Below, piece by piece: positions 22,547 to 30,871 of a DNA stretch of 32,668 bases. The position numbers and the translations under genes are program-made. Each line of letters starts with the position of its first letter. Positions within the stretch are counted from its first letter, which is position 1. The DNA lies in NCBI GenBank assembly GCA_964637165.1, contig CAZWVI010000024.1:1-32668 (forward strand), read 5' to 3'. The stretch is from CAZWVI01 sp964637165. Its GTDB lineage: Bacteria > Planctomycetota > UBA1135. The notes under the pieces were generated by a model. The model was not told the origin of the DNA, searched no databases, and worked only from the letters and a program-made list of their open reading frames with translations.

Positions 22547-24724
22547 ATGCTGTGCGCACTACTGCTTAACTTCGCCATGCAGGCGGGGGATCGTCAAAAC
22601 GATGACCCGCAAATAGAGAATTGGCGCCAGTGGGAGATTCCGCCCGCACCAGCACTCAGCGCTGAAGAGGAACTAAAAAGTTTTAGGGTGGCAGATGGTT
22701 TTGAAGTTGAGCTGGTTGCTGCAGAGCCATTAGTGGTTGATCCAGTTGCCGCTTGCTTCGATGAATATGGGCGATTGTGGGTGGTGGAAATGCGCGGATT
22801 TATGCGTGATGTCGATGGCAGCGATGAAGATGCACCAGTTGGAAAAATTGTGGTGCTTGAAGATTTAGATGGCGATGGTCGCATGGATAAATCGACTACT
22901 TATTTGGATAAATTGGTTTTGCCGCGCGCCCTAAGTTTGGTCAAGGACGGCTTGTTAGTTATCGCACCTCCGCACTTGCTTTTTTGCGAGGATCTTGATG
23001 GCGATTTAGTTTCCGACCGCCAAACAATTATTAGCGACGATTGGGGTGGAATCTATTCACCTGAGCATGCGCCCAATGGATTGGTTCATGGAATCGATAA
23101 TCGAATTCATTTCGCTAAACACAATCAGGAAGCCATTTGGAAAAATGGCAAGTGGCAAAGTTTTTCAGCACCAGCTCAGGGGCAGTGGGGAGTTAGCATG
23201 GATAGCACTGGCCGACTCTATTTCAATTCTAATTCATCACTCCTGCATACTGATTTAGTACCGCGAATTTATGCGCGACGAAACCCCGCATACCGCGGAT
23301 TGAAAGGGCTTGGTGTCAAAATAATGCACGATCAGCGAGTGTGGCCGGGGCGCGTAACACCTGGAATAAACCGCGCCTACCGACCAGGAACATTGCGCGA
23401 AGATGGCACTCTATTAAACACCACCGGTGCTTGCGGCCCGGGAGTGGTGCGCGGCTCGGCAATGCCTGACCATGCGGTGGGCTCAATCTTAGTTCCTGAC
23501 CCGTGCGCAAATTTAATAAAACAATTAAGTGTCAAGGTCGCCAACGGTTCTCTGATTGCGCAGAATTCCCACGGCCCTGGCCAAGATTTTTGGACATCTA
23601 CCGATGAACGTTTTCGGCCGGTTAATGTAATTGACGGACCTGATGGAGCTACTTACGTATTGGACTTCTATCGTGGCTTTATTCAACATCGACTCTTTGT
23701 TACTTCATACTTGCGTAAACAAGCGCTTGAACGGGGTCTCGATAAACCAATCGGCTTGGGCCGCATTTGGCGGGTGAAAAAGACCAACGAAGCGAACCAT
23801 GGCCTGCCAGCGGCAAACAATGAAATGGACTGGTTAAAATTATTAAACCACAAGGACGGATTTTGGCGCGACACAGCGCAGCGGTTGTTGGTCGATAGTG
23901 ATGCTGAAAATTTAGTCGCTCCGCTAGAACAAATCGTAAAAACTAGCCGTGGCTTTGGCGGATTGCATGCCTTGTGGACTTTGCAGGGCCGCGGAGAACT
24001 AAGCGTCGACACGGCTGAATATGCGCTTAGTAGCCTGCGCCCACGATTCGCTGTTTCGGCAATTAGAGCGTGTGAAGAGTATTTAATGAGTGATGATGGT
24101 ACCTTGAGTTCGTTGCTTGCAGAGCGTTCTAAATACGCTGATAACTTTTATAAACGACAAGCCCTACTGTCGCTGCTGGCAAGCCCTAAAGAATCTGCCC
24201 AACTCGCCGCGTTGGATATTTGGTTTGAAAACTTAGATGATTCTATTTTACGTTCTTGTTTGCCGACAACTCCGCAGGACTACATTCCGTTATTACTTAA
24301 ATTGCTACAACAAGATGAACGTCTAAATCTGAATGATAAAAAGCAACGAGAGATTTATGACGTCCTTGTAGCTACTGCGACTACATCGAGCCAAGGTGCT
24401 AGCGATTTTAGTTCAGAAGTGTTCTTGCGCACTTGCGCGGCTTGCCATGGAACTGATGGCCTAGGGCAAACTGCTTTGGCACCACCGCTTAACGATTCCC
24501 ATTGGTTGCAACTCCCGAAGGAGAAGTTGATTGAAATCGTACTTGACGGGTTACAGGAAAAAATTGAAGTGAACGGCCAAGAGTGGGACATGTTAATGCC
24601 TGGTTGGGGAGCAATACTTAACGATGAAGAAATCGCCGAAGTGTTGAATGCCATTCAGTCGCAGTTTTCTCCAGAGCCGCAAAAGTTTATTCCCGGTGAA
24701 GTCGGCTCAATTAGGGGCCAATAG
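22547..24724 (+). CDS. PVC-type membrane-bound dehydrogenase-like protein with C-terminal haem c
   Basis: Predicted exported oxidoreductase of 725 residues with a six- to seven-bladed propeller of the PQQ/soluble-glucose-dehydrogenase-like type, a helical middle and a C-terminal cytochrome c domain. The propeller starts LVVDPVAACFDEYGRLWVVE (62-81) and has a calcium-type DLDGDGRMD loop (106-114). Haem c is bound at CAACH (630-634), with the distal ligand probably Met684 in LMPGW. This layout is highly characteristic of planctomycetes and relatives. Its physiological substrate, probably a sugar or alcohol, is not known. The start was set at ATG, two codons after a TTG, because of the TAAGAT -10 box. 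The short hydrophobic N-terminus (MLCALLLNFAMQAG) would be a signal peptide. The 3' end overlaps the convergent sulfatase fusion gene by 18 bp. Confidence 0.88.
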   Translation: MLCALLLNFAMQAGDRQNDDPQIENWRQWEIPPAPALSAEEELKSFRVADGFEVELVAAEPLVVDPVAACFDEYGRLWVVEMRGFMRDVDGSDEDAPVGKIVVLEDLDGDGRMDKSTTYLDKLVLPRALSLVKDGLLVIAPPHLLFCEDLDGDLVSDRQTIISDDWGGIYSPEHAPNGLVHGIDNRIHFAKHNQEAIWKNGKWQSFSAPAQGQWGVSMDSTGRLYFNSNSSLLHTDLVPRIYARRNPAYRGLKGLGVKIMHDQRVWPGRVTPGINRAYRPGTLREDGTLLNTTGACGPGVVRGSAMPDHAVGSILVPDPCANLIKQLSVKVANGSLIAQNSHGPGQDFWTSTDERFRPVNVIDGPDGATYVLDFYRGFIQHRLFVTSYLRKQALERGLDKPIGLGRIWRVKKTNEANHGLPAANNEMDWLKLLNHKDGFWRDTAQRLLVDSDAENLVAPLEQIVKTSRGFGGLHALWTLQGRGELSVDTAEYALSSLRPRFAVSAIRACEEYLMSDDGTLSSLLAERSKYADNFYKRQALLSLLASPKESAQLAALDIWFENLDDSILRSCLPTTPQDYIPLLLKLLQQDERLNLNDKKQREIYDVLVATATTSSQGASDFSSEVFLRTCAACHGTDGLGQTALAPPLNDSHWLQLPKEKLIEIVLDGLQEKIEVNGQEWDMLMPGWGAILNDEEIAEVLNAIQSQFSPEPQKFIPGEVGSIRGQ

Positions 24725-27700
24725 GGTTCCCATCACCCGGAACTGATAGTTGGTATAGGTTTGCATTTTTCCGCTTAGCCACAAGAGACATTTAGGTGTG
24801 CCGGCCGGAATGATGGGCCGAACATTGTCTACTTTGGAATCCATGGTTAGTGCGTCCCACTGCCAACTCCCGTCAGGTTGTTGAAGACCTTCATATAACT
24901 CACGGTGACGTTTTTGGTCATTGTTACTTAGTAACGGTACTCCGCTGAGTGGGTCAGCATCAGTAGAAATTATTACGCGGCGCGGATTGTCGGGATCAAT
25001 GGCGGCAAGTCCGGTGTAGTCATCTTCACCGGCATAGAGTCGCGTGCCAGCGTGAGCTATTTCTTGGCATTGCCAAGCGTTACCATCCCATGTCGCATAA
25101 TAAAAACGATGGTCCATGCCGCTGGTACCACGCTTCATGTTGGCACCATCGACTTGCACACTGAACAGACAAATTGGGAGTTGAGTAGCTGGGTCGATTT
25201 CTAAATCACAAGGCCACGCCACGGCATTTTCGCTCCCTTGAAAAACTATGCTCAAATCAGACGGGGCCGGCGGGCTTGAACCAACTTTGCCAATTAAACT
25301 CCCATCGCTGGCGTTAATCTCCATTCCGCGCAACACTCCGTGATATAGATTGTTGTTGAAGTCGCGGGGGTGCTGGTCGGTGGCGACGAAATGGACAAGT
25401 TCTCCATCGCTTTGATACTTTAAGTAAGGCCGACCTGGCCCTCCTAGCAAGCGGCCCTTTAGTTCCCAGCTTGCCCCGAAATCATCACTTTCAATTAGGG
25501 TTGGATTCCAATTAATCCCACGAAAAAAATTGAGCGTGCGGTCGCCGAGTTGAAAAAGATTCGTATAAGTTACTCCAACCTTGGTCTTGGGAATTTGGAT
25601 TTGCTGTTCAGCTTTCCATTTTGAAAAATCATTAAGTGGGCCACGCCGAACTCGCATTAATGGATCGTTGCCATGTTTGGCGAACACGCTTAGAAGTTGT
25701 CCATCATCGTTAACTAAAAGTGCTGGAGCATCATGGTCATCGGCTTGCAATTGATGATGCAACTTTATGCTTTTTATTTCACCGGTGCGTGGATTCCATT
25801 TGCTGAGATCAATGTCACCCTTGCGGTTTTTGTTGTGCCAGCCAGTGGCGACGGAACCAAAAATAACGTGATCGCCAAAAGTTACTGCACGTTCATCTTG
25901 GAACCAACACCAGCCGCCATCTTCGTTTAAAACTTGGGGCAGCAATGGCCACGGCACTTCATCACCACTCTGGTGATTGCGAGGCCGCGGAGCATTCCAG
26001 CTCATAAGTTTGTCTCTTAGTCCGCGGCACAAATCGCGCGCGATTTGTGGCTCTTGTTCAATCAAGTTATGTTGTTCGCTCAAATCATTTGCCAAGTTAT
26101 ATAGTTCAGCGCGCTGGTCGTCCCATCGCCAAACAAGCTTCCAATCGCCGCGGCGAATTGCACTAAACGGTGCCACAACATCAAACTTGTCGCGCAGCCA
26201 GCGACCAGCCCAATAGTGCGGCCAATGCCAAATCAAGTCTCGCGTTTGAAGAGCATCTCCTTTTAAAAGTGGCAGAATTGAAGCCCCATCACAATCCCCT
26301 TCATAATCACTAAGGCCGGCGGCTTCCAATAATGTTGGCATGAAGTCATCTGAAATAACGGGAGTGTCGATTCGTTGATTCGCTTGCGCATACCCTGGCC
26401 ACTTAATGACTAACGGAACGCGAGTGCCCCCTTCGCGCATTGTTCCTTTGCCGCCGGCAAGTGGTTCACATGAAGTCGGTGGCCCGGCGTGAGTAACCAG
26501 TCCGCCATTATCAGAAAAGAAAATAACAATGGTGTTGTCAGCAATACCAAGTTGTTCAAGTTGCTGAGTAAGTGCGCCCAACGAACGATCAACAGATTCA
26601 ACCATGGTGCGGTAATCAGGTTGCACGGGAGTGTGTACCGCATAGTGCGACATATTGATGAAGAAGGGCGCACTATGTGAAGTGCTGGCAAAGCTGTCAA
26701 GAATTGCACTCGCCTTATTGGTTAGAGCATCTGATAAGTAAAGCTGACTGTCGCGTAAATCATCTAGCCCAGGCACTTGATGGCTACTCCCAACTTTTCC
26801 ATAAGGTGGGAAGTAACCACCAGGGTGGCCGATATGACTGCCGCCAACGTTTACATCGAAACCTAAATTAAGCGGGTTGCCTCCACTACTATTGTTGGAG
26901 CCGAAATGAGCTTTGCCAAGATGTGCGGTTTGATAACCGTGCTGCTGTAATACTCGCGGCAAGGTGGGTGACGTGGAATTTAATCCCGCGCTATTCCAGT
27001 TTGGAAGTGCCCATCGTTGTTGCTTCGGGCCTCCATCAGCTTCGCCAGGAATCCAATTACTAACCCCACTATGTGCGGGATTTAAACCGGTCATAATGCT
27101 GACTCGGGTCGGCGAACAAACCGGGCTCGCGGCATATGCCTGACTAAATTTGACTCCACTCTCAGCTAGTTTTTGAATGGCCGGAGTTGCGAAGCGTTGA
27201 TTAAGTTGGTGCTCTTGGTCGGAGAATTTAATTGAAGTGTCTTGCCAGCCGAGATCATCTACTAGGAAAAAAAGAATGTTGGGTTTGTCAATTGCCGCGT
27301 TCGCCCTGGGCAGTTGTAAGCCATCACGATCCCCAGCAAGCACACGGCCCGCGATTGAATTGAATCCTCGGCCAGCAGCATATTCGTGCCAACTTTCACC
27401 ATCGTCCCAAGAAAGTTCACTGCCGTTAATTCCAGTGGTGCGCCAAATCCCATCGCTCCATTGAACACATGAACGATACCCATTAATTCCAACATCGTTC
27501 ATTAGTTGCCAAGTTCGACCTCCGTCGCGGGTGCGCGCGGCGGTGCGCACCCTTTTATTGGGCTTTTCGTAATCGCCGCCCACTATTAGCCCATTGAGTG
27601 GGTCACGCATGTGAATTGAAAAAATTCCACTCCCAGGAGATGGATCATTTAGTGGGGTCTCTACGCCGACCCATGATTGCCCAAAATCATCGCTAATAAA

Positions 27701-28285
27701 AACCCGAGAGCGACTGCCGCCAGTTGCCAACCAAGCGCGCCCATTATCAAGTAAACAAAGTGATGTACCTGACGCTGCGAAGCAATACTCACCATCTTCC
27801 ACCTCGGGTCGAGATTCAAGCGGTAGTTGTTGCCAAGTTTTCCCCGCATCTTCGGTTTGCCAAAGGTCGAGTCGGCCATTTATTGGGTCACCAACCAGCA
27901 GTCCGCGACCGTTCTTCCAAAAATCAAGACTATCCCAGAAACCCTCTTGGCAACGCGCCACTTCTTGCCATGTTTGGCCACCGTTCGTAGTTCTATGAAT
28001 TTGCGACAGTTGATTTGGTCCGGCACTCATTGCGATTGCAATCCCGTCTCCAAGGCCATGAATGTCACGCAGGTCAAGATTGTTTGCGCCAGGAATTGAA
28101 ACATCATGCCAAGTTGCGCCTTGGTCTTTACTAATTTTTACACAGCCTTGGGTGCCCGAAGCCCATATGAAATTCGGGCCAGCTTGAAGTCCCCGAAATG
28201 AGACTGCGTTGGTGGTAGCTGGTTCAACAATGTCGCAAGCAATAGTTGCGCATAAAAGCCATGGAAGAAGTATGCGTGGTGTCAT
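24707..28285 (-). CDS. Triple-domain protein: Asp-box propeller, FGly sulfatase, BNR_4-like propeller
   Basis: A 1192-residue exported protein. The N-terminus (MTPRILLPWLLCATIACD) is a signal peptide, possibly of lipoprotein type. Residues about 25-325 form an Asp-box/Ycf48-like propeller with six (S/T)xDxGxTW-type units (for example GATWHDV, GGQTWQEV, AGKTWQQL, GGRTWQLM). Residues about 334-765 are a type I sulfatase: NILFFLVDDLGW, the formylglycine motif CSPTR with Cys390, HLGKAHFG, IFFSDNGG, GGKGTMREGGTRVP. Residues about 785-1192 are a second propeller opening with GGWCWFQDERAV, resembling the BNR_4 family found in ulvan-type polysaccharide lyases. The protein probably desulfates a sulfated polysaccharide. 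The first ATG of the frame at 28360 was rejected because it overlaps the upstream gene; the ATG used has TACAAT 9 nt upstream. Confidence 0.85.
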   Translation of the reverse strand: MTPRILLPWLLCATIACDIVEPATTNAVSFRGLQAGPNFIWASGTQGCVKISKDQGATWHDVSIPGANNLDLRDIHGLGDGIAIAMSAGPNQLSQIHRTTNGGQTWQEVARCQEGFWDSLDFWKNGRGLLVGDPINGRLDLWQTEDAGKTWQQLPLESRPEVEDGEYCFAASGTSLCLLDNGRAWLATGGSRSRVFISDDFGQSWVGVETPLNDPSPGSGIFSIHMRDPLNGLIVGGDYEKPNKRVRTAARTRDGGRTWQLMNDVGINGYRSCVQWSDGIWRTTGINGSELSWDDGESWHEYAAGRGFNSIAGRVLAGDRDGLQLPRANAAIDKPNILFFLVDDLGWQDTSIKFSDQEHQLNQRFATPAIQKLAESGVKFSQAYAASPVCSPTRVSIMTGLNPAHSGVSNWIPGEADGGPKQQRWALPNWNSAGLNSTSPTLPRVLQQHGYQTAHLGKAHFGSNNSSGGNPLNLGFDVNVGGSHIGHPGGYFPPYGKVGSSHQVPGLDDLRDSQLYLSDALTNKASAILDSFASTSHSAPFFINMSHYAVHTPVQPDYRTMVESVDRSLGALTQQLEQLGIADNTIVIFFSDNGGLVTHAGPPTSCEPLAGGKGTMREGGTRVPLVIKWPGYAQANQRIDTPVISDDFMPTLLEAAGLSDYEGDCDGASILPLLKGDALQTRDLIWHWPHYWAGRWLRDKFDVVAPFSAIRRGDWKLVWRWDDQRAELYNLANDLSEQHNLIEQEPQIARDLCRGLRDKLMSWNAPRPRNHQSGDEVPWPLLPQVLNEDGGWCWFQDERAVTFGDHVIFGSVATGWHNKNRKGDIDLSKWNPRTGEIKSIKLHHQLQADDHDAPALLVNDDGQLLSVFAKHGNDPLMRVRRGPLNDFSKWKAEQQIQIPKTKVGVTYTNLFQLGDRTLNFFRGINWNPTLIESDDFGASWELKGRLLGGPGRPYLKYQSDGELVHFVATDQHPRDFNNNLYHGVLRGMEINASDGSLIGKVGSSPPAPSDLSIVFQGSENAVAWPCDLEIDPATQLPICLFSVQVDGANMKRGTSGMDHRFYYATWDGNAWQCQEIAHAGTRLYAGEDDYTGLAAIDPDNPRRVIISTDADPLSGVPLLSNNDQKRHRELYEGLQQPDGSWQWDALTMDSKVDNVRPIIPAGTPKCLLWLSGKMQTYTNYQFRVMGTLLAPN

Positions 28286-28294
28286 CCTCCATTG

Positions 28295-28300
28295 ATTGTA
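28295..28300 (-). promoter_or_regulatory. Putative -10 box (TACAAT) for the triple-domain sulfatase
   Basis: TACAAT lies 9 nt before the ATG, just beyond the TAA stop of the upstream gene. GGAGG also directly abuts the ATG; that is too close to act as a normal Shine-Dalgarno. Confidence 0.5.
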
Positions 28301-28301
28301 G

Positions 28302-29774
28302 TTATTCCATAAATGCGTCTTTACGCGACGGCCATGCCGCGACAATTGCCACCGGTCCAATCAGGTGAAGGATTAAACGCGCGGGAATCCCTTTTTGGTG
28401 CAGAGCGATTAAAAACCATGGCGTGACTAAAAGAATTAACGCATAAAGTGTTAAGCCACCGATGACCCATAGGGCGATTGTACGGCCATGAAAATCTTGG
28501 CTTGCGCGAAAGATTCCGATGGCAAATAACAGCCAAAGTAATCCCCAACTAAGCCAATCAGAAAAGACATTCCAAAAGTAGCGGCCAATGCGCGCTGGTC
28601 TCCAGTGTGAGTAATCACTCCATTCGGCCCCGTATAGTTTTGGATTGATGGGGGAGGCATCGGCGGTTTCATCTTCTTGAAAATAGTGGATTACATTTTC
28701 AATCGACATTGCTTCAGTGTAGTTCTCATCAATGGCCGGCAATGAAGTGCGATGCCACAACCAACTCCCAGCGCATAAAGTGAAAACTGCCAGGCTAATA
28801 ATTATTGCTTTTCCTGAATGCTTGTTGGCTTCGAAGCGGTTAATCGTCCAACTTAATCCTGCCGCTATTGCAAAGACTCCAACCATTGCCAAGCCTTCGT
28901 TTTTGCACAACACTGCTGCCGCTAGGGCCAAACCTGCCAATAAATTTGCGCGCTTGTTGGCGCGTAAAAAACACGCGGCGGCTAATCCGATAAATGCCGC
29001 GACTGGTAAATCACCACGTCCACCGAGCATTTTTTCGGCACCCAATCCCGCTTGTTCAAAGTCTTGCACTCCTTTGTGCAAAAAATTCATCACGTAAAGA
29101 ATTGGTGTGCAAGCGGCGATTAATGCACCACGTGCGGCGGCTCTTTCGCCAAAACGGCGCATGCCAAAGGCGATTGCTCCGGGCAAACTGAACGACCAAA
29201 AGGCTAGCGGGAACTGCACCCAACGATCAGACCACACGCCAGCAAAATGAGCTGACCACGCTTCCAGAATAGGTAAGCCCAGTGGATAGTTCGGGTGAGT
29301 CATGATGCGCCCAAATTCACCATTTAAAGCGTTGAAACTTTCACCGCGAATCGACTCGCCGGCGAAGAGTAGCTTGCCCTTCAACCCGAAATGAAGGATT
29401 GGATCAAATTCATTCAGTGGCCAAGCGAGGGTCATCGCGACCGACCCAATGCCCAACAAAAGCATCAAGGGTCGCTGTGGAAGGGGAAAAGCACAGGGTG
29501 CTAAATGGTGGGAACAAGACCATTCTCGGCGAATTTTTATTCCGCCAACAATTAATGTTGCCAGGCTGAGCGTAGCCGCACTTATGAAACTGAAGGTGCC
29601 GAGTGTGAAAACTGCAGCCATGCCCATGACAATCAAGCCGCCGGTGCCAAGCAAGATTGAAGTGGTCAATTCTTCATAGCGTGAGCGCGACAGTGCGTGC
29701 CGCGTTGGCAAGAGTGCGCGCCCACAACAATAGGCGCTGAATACAACAATTAGTCCACCAATGAAACCACTCAC
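28302..29774 (-). CDS. Polytopic membrane protein, GT-C glycosyltransferase-like
   Basis: Inner-membrane protein of 490 residues with about ten to twelve hydrophobic segments, probably a lipid-linked-sugar glycosyltransferase of the GT-C (ArnT/PMT-like) type. The acidic first large loop NEFDPILHFGLKGKLLF, followed by THPNYPLGLPILEAW, matches the pattern seen in such enzymes (acidic residue plus a K-rich segment, then a YPxxxP motif). No closer assignment is possible. The start was set to GTG because it overlaps the upstream TGA as GTGA and has GAGGAG 8 nt before it. The alternative TTG nine codons upstream lies before the ribosome binding site. The stop falls two bases before the -10 box of the sulfatase fusion. 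Confidence 0.65.
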   Translation of the reverse strand: MSGFIGGLIVVFSAYCCGRALLPTRHALSRSRYEELTTSILLGTGGLIVMGMAAVFTLGTFSFISAATLSLATLIVGGIKIRREWSCSHHLAPCAFPLPQRPLMLLLGIGSVAMTLAWPLNEFDPILHFGLKGKLLFAGESIRGESFNALNGEFGRIMTHPNYPLGLPILEAWSAHFAGVWSDRWVQFPLAFWSFSLPGAIAFGMRRFGERAAARGALIAACTPILYVMNFLHKGVQDFEQAGLGAEKMLGGRGDLPVAAFIGLAAACFLRANKRANLLAGLALAAAVLCKNEGLAMVGVFAIAAGLSWTINRFEANKHSGKAIIISLAVFTLCAGSWLWHRTSLPAIDENYTEAMSIENVIHYFQEDETADASPINPKLYGAEWSDYSHWRPARIGRYFWNVFSDWLSWGLLWLLFAIGIFRASQDFHGRTIALWVIGGLTLYALILLVTPWFLIALHQKGIPARLILHLIGPVAIVAAWPSRKDAFME

Positions 29775-30748
29775 TCGACTATCTCCTCTAGCGACCAATC
29801 ACTAAGAGTGAAGTCGGCGGATTGCTTAAACCACAAAATCCAATCTGCTTTTGATTCGTTAATTGCCTGTTGAAGACCTGCATCGCGCAGCAGACCTTGG
29901 CGATTGCGTTCTTTTACCCATTGCTGATATTGCGGGGCGGTGCCACTAGCGTTATGCGGGCCAGCAAGTAATAAAGCGCGGGGAGCAAGCGCGTAGTTAA
30001 GAAGTAAATACCAGCGCGCTCTAGGGCTGGTGGTAGTGAGTGGTCCCATCGGCAAAAGTAAGATGCGCGCATCACTTGGGGTTTTCTCTTTAACTGACTT
30101 AACAAAACTTTGAAATTCTGAATCAAGCCATGGGGGCCAACCGTGTCCTCCAATTGGGAAATGAGCAAAGCCAGCGTCTTTTACTTGGCTAGCGTCCAAG
30201 TAAACAACGCAGTCAAAGATTATTTTCCCCTTCATGCTTTTTCGCAGTAAACCAAAATCGGGTTTGTGGAATACTTCAAGGTCACTGTTAATAACTAGGT
30301 CGGTGGCACCAGTACTAGCACTATACATGTCTTGATGAAAACTGGCGTTGGGCAGGAGTTGGTGCGCGTGTTCTGCATTCCAACGCGGATCAAAAATTTG
30401 CACACTGGCACCTGCTGCGGATAATTTTTCAGCTAAGGCAACGCCAGATGATTCAGCACTCAATTGTTCATCGTGGTCGGCAAGTCCCCATATCGCCACA
30501 ATCCTTTTGTTGGCCGGCATCGGCTTGCGGAATCCGCCCTGCCACATTCCGACAATTGTTTCAGCGGCCAGAGCTGGGCGATAACGCACCCGAGGATAAG
30601 TTTCAGTGGTTGGCTGAAATCCAGATTTGGCCGCCAAGGATAGAGCAATAGCCAGAAACAGCAGCGGCACCGCGCCCGCAAGCAGGTGGAGTTTGTTCAG
30701 CCAGCGCATGGTTCTCGCTCTGGTCGAAGAGTCGTGGGCTTCTGCCAT
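29771..30748 (-). CDS. Membrane-anchored protein with a lone UDP-glucose-dehydrogenase C-terminal domain
   Basis: A 325-residue protein with an N-terminal membrane anchor (about 20-40), then residues 82-200 resembling only the C-terminal domain of UDP-glucose/GDP-mannose dehydrogenases. Compared with ugd in this window, RIVAIWGLADHDEQLSAESS matches FGLWGLAFKPNTDDMREAAA, GASVQIFDP matches GATVKAYDP, and HKPDFGLLRKSMKGKIIFD matches RRPDFDRMGELLKNKIIFD. The Rossmann NAD domain and the catalytic Cys are missing, so it cannot act as a dehydrogenase. A possible role is binding a UDP-sugar or another protein at the membrane. Residues about 228-325 form an unrecognised domain (RARWYLLLNYALAPR, then ADWILWF). 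A TAGAAT -10 box lies 6 nt before the ATG. It is coupled to the GT-C-like gene. Confidence 0.7.
   Translation of the reverse strand: MAEAHDSSTRARTMRWLNKLHLLAGAVPLLFLAIALSLAAKSGFQPTTETYPRVRYRPALAAETIVGMWQGGFRKPMPANKRIVAIWGLADHDEQLSAESSGVALAEKLSAAGASVQIFDPRWNAEHAHQLLPNASFHQDMYSASTGATDLVINSDLEVFHKPDFGLLRKSMKGKIIFDCVVYLDASQVKDAGFAHFPIGGHGWPPWLDSEFQSFVKSVKEKTPSDARILLLPMGPLTTTSPRARWYLLLNYALAPRALLLAGPHNASGTAPQYQQWVKERNRQGLLRDAGLQQAINESKADWILWFKQSADFTLSDWSLEEIVE
29783..29788 (-). promoter_or_regulatory. Ribosome binding site GAGGAG that sets the GTG start
   Basis: GAGGAG lies 8 nt before GTG, inside the last codons of the upstream gene. It is one of very few Shine-Dalgarno sequences in the window. 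With the GTGA overlap it indicates translational coupling. Confidence 0.7.
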
Positions 30749-30754
30749 TATTTA

Positions 30755-30760
30755 ATTCTA
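30755..30760 (-). promoter_or_regulatory. Putative -10 box (TAGAAT) for the two-gene membrane operon
   Basis: TAGAAT ends 6 nt before the ATG, with TAAATA between them. It lies in the 123-bp divergent gap shared with the octahaem cytochrome gene. Confidence 0.6.
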
Positions 30761-30858
30761 AGATAGTCGAAAGGGAAAGAATTACCCTTGCGTAAAGAAA
30801 AATATGACTTAACCATGACATAACGGTTCCTAGCCCCTCGCGTTGGCAAACTTCAATC

Positions 30859-30862
30859 GGAG
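30859..30862 (+). promoter_or_regulatory. Shine-Dalgarno GGAG of the octahaem cytochrome gene
   Basis: GGAG lies 9 nt before the ATG at 30872. No TAnnnT box abuts this start, so unlike most neighbours this mRNA appears to have a normal leader. Confidence 0.6.
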
Positions 30863-30871
30863 ATTCCAACA

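Noticed and set aside
28286..28360. 25-residue N-terminal extension of the sulfatase fusion
   Set aside because: It overlaps the upstream gene and would place charged residues before an obvious signal peptide; the later ATG has a TACAAT box.
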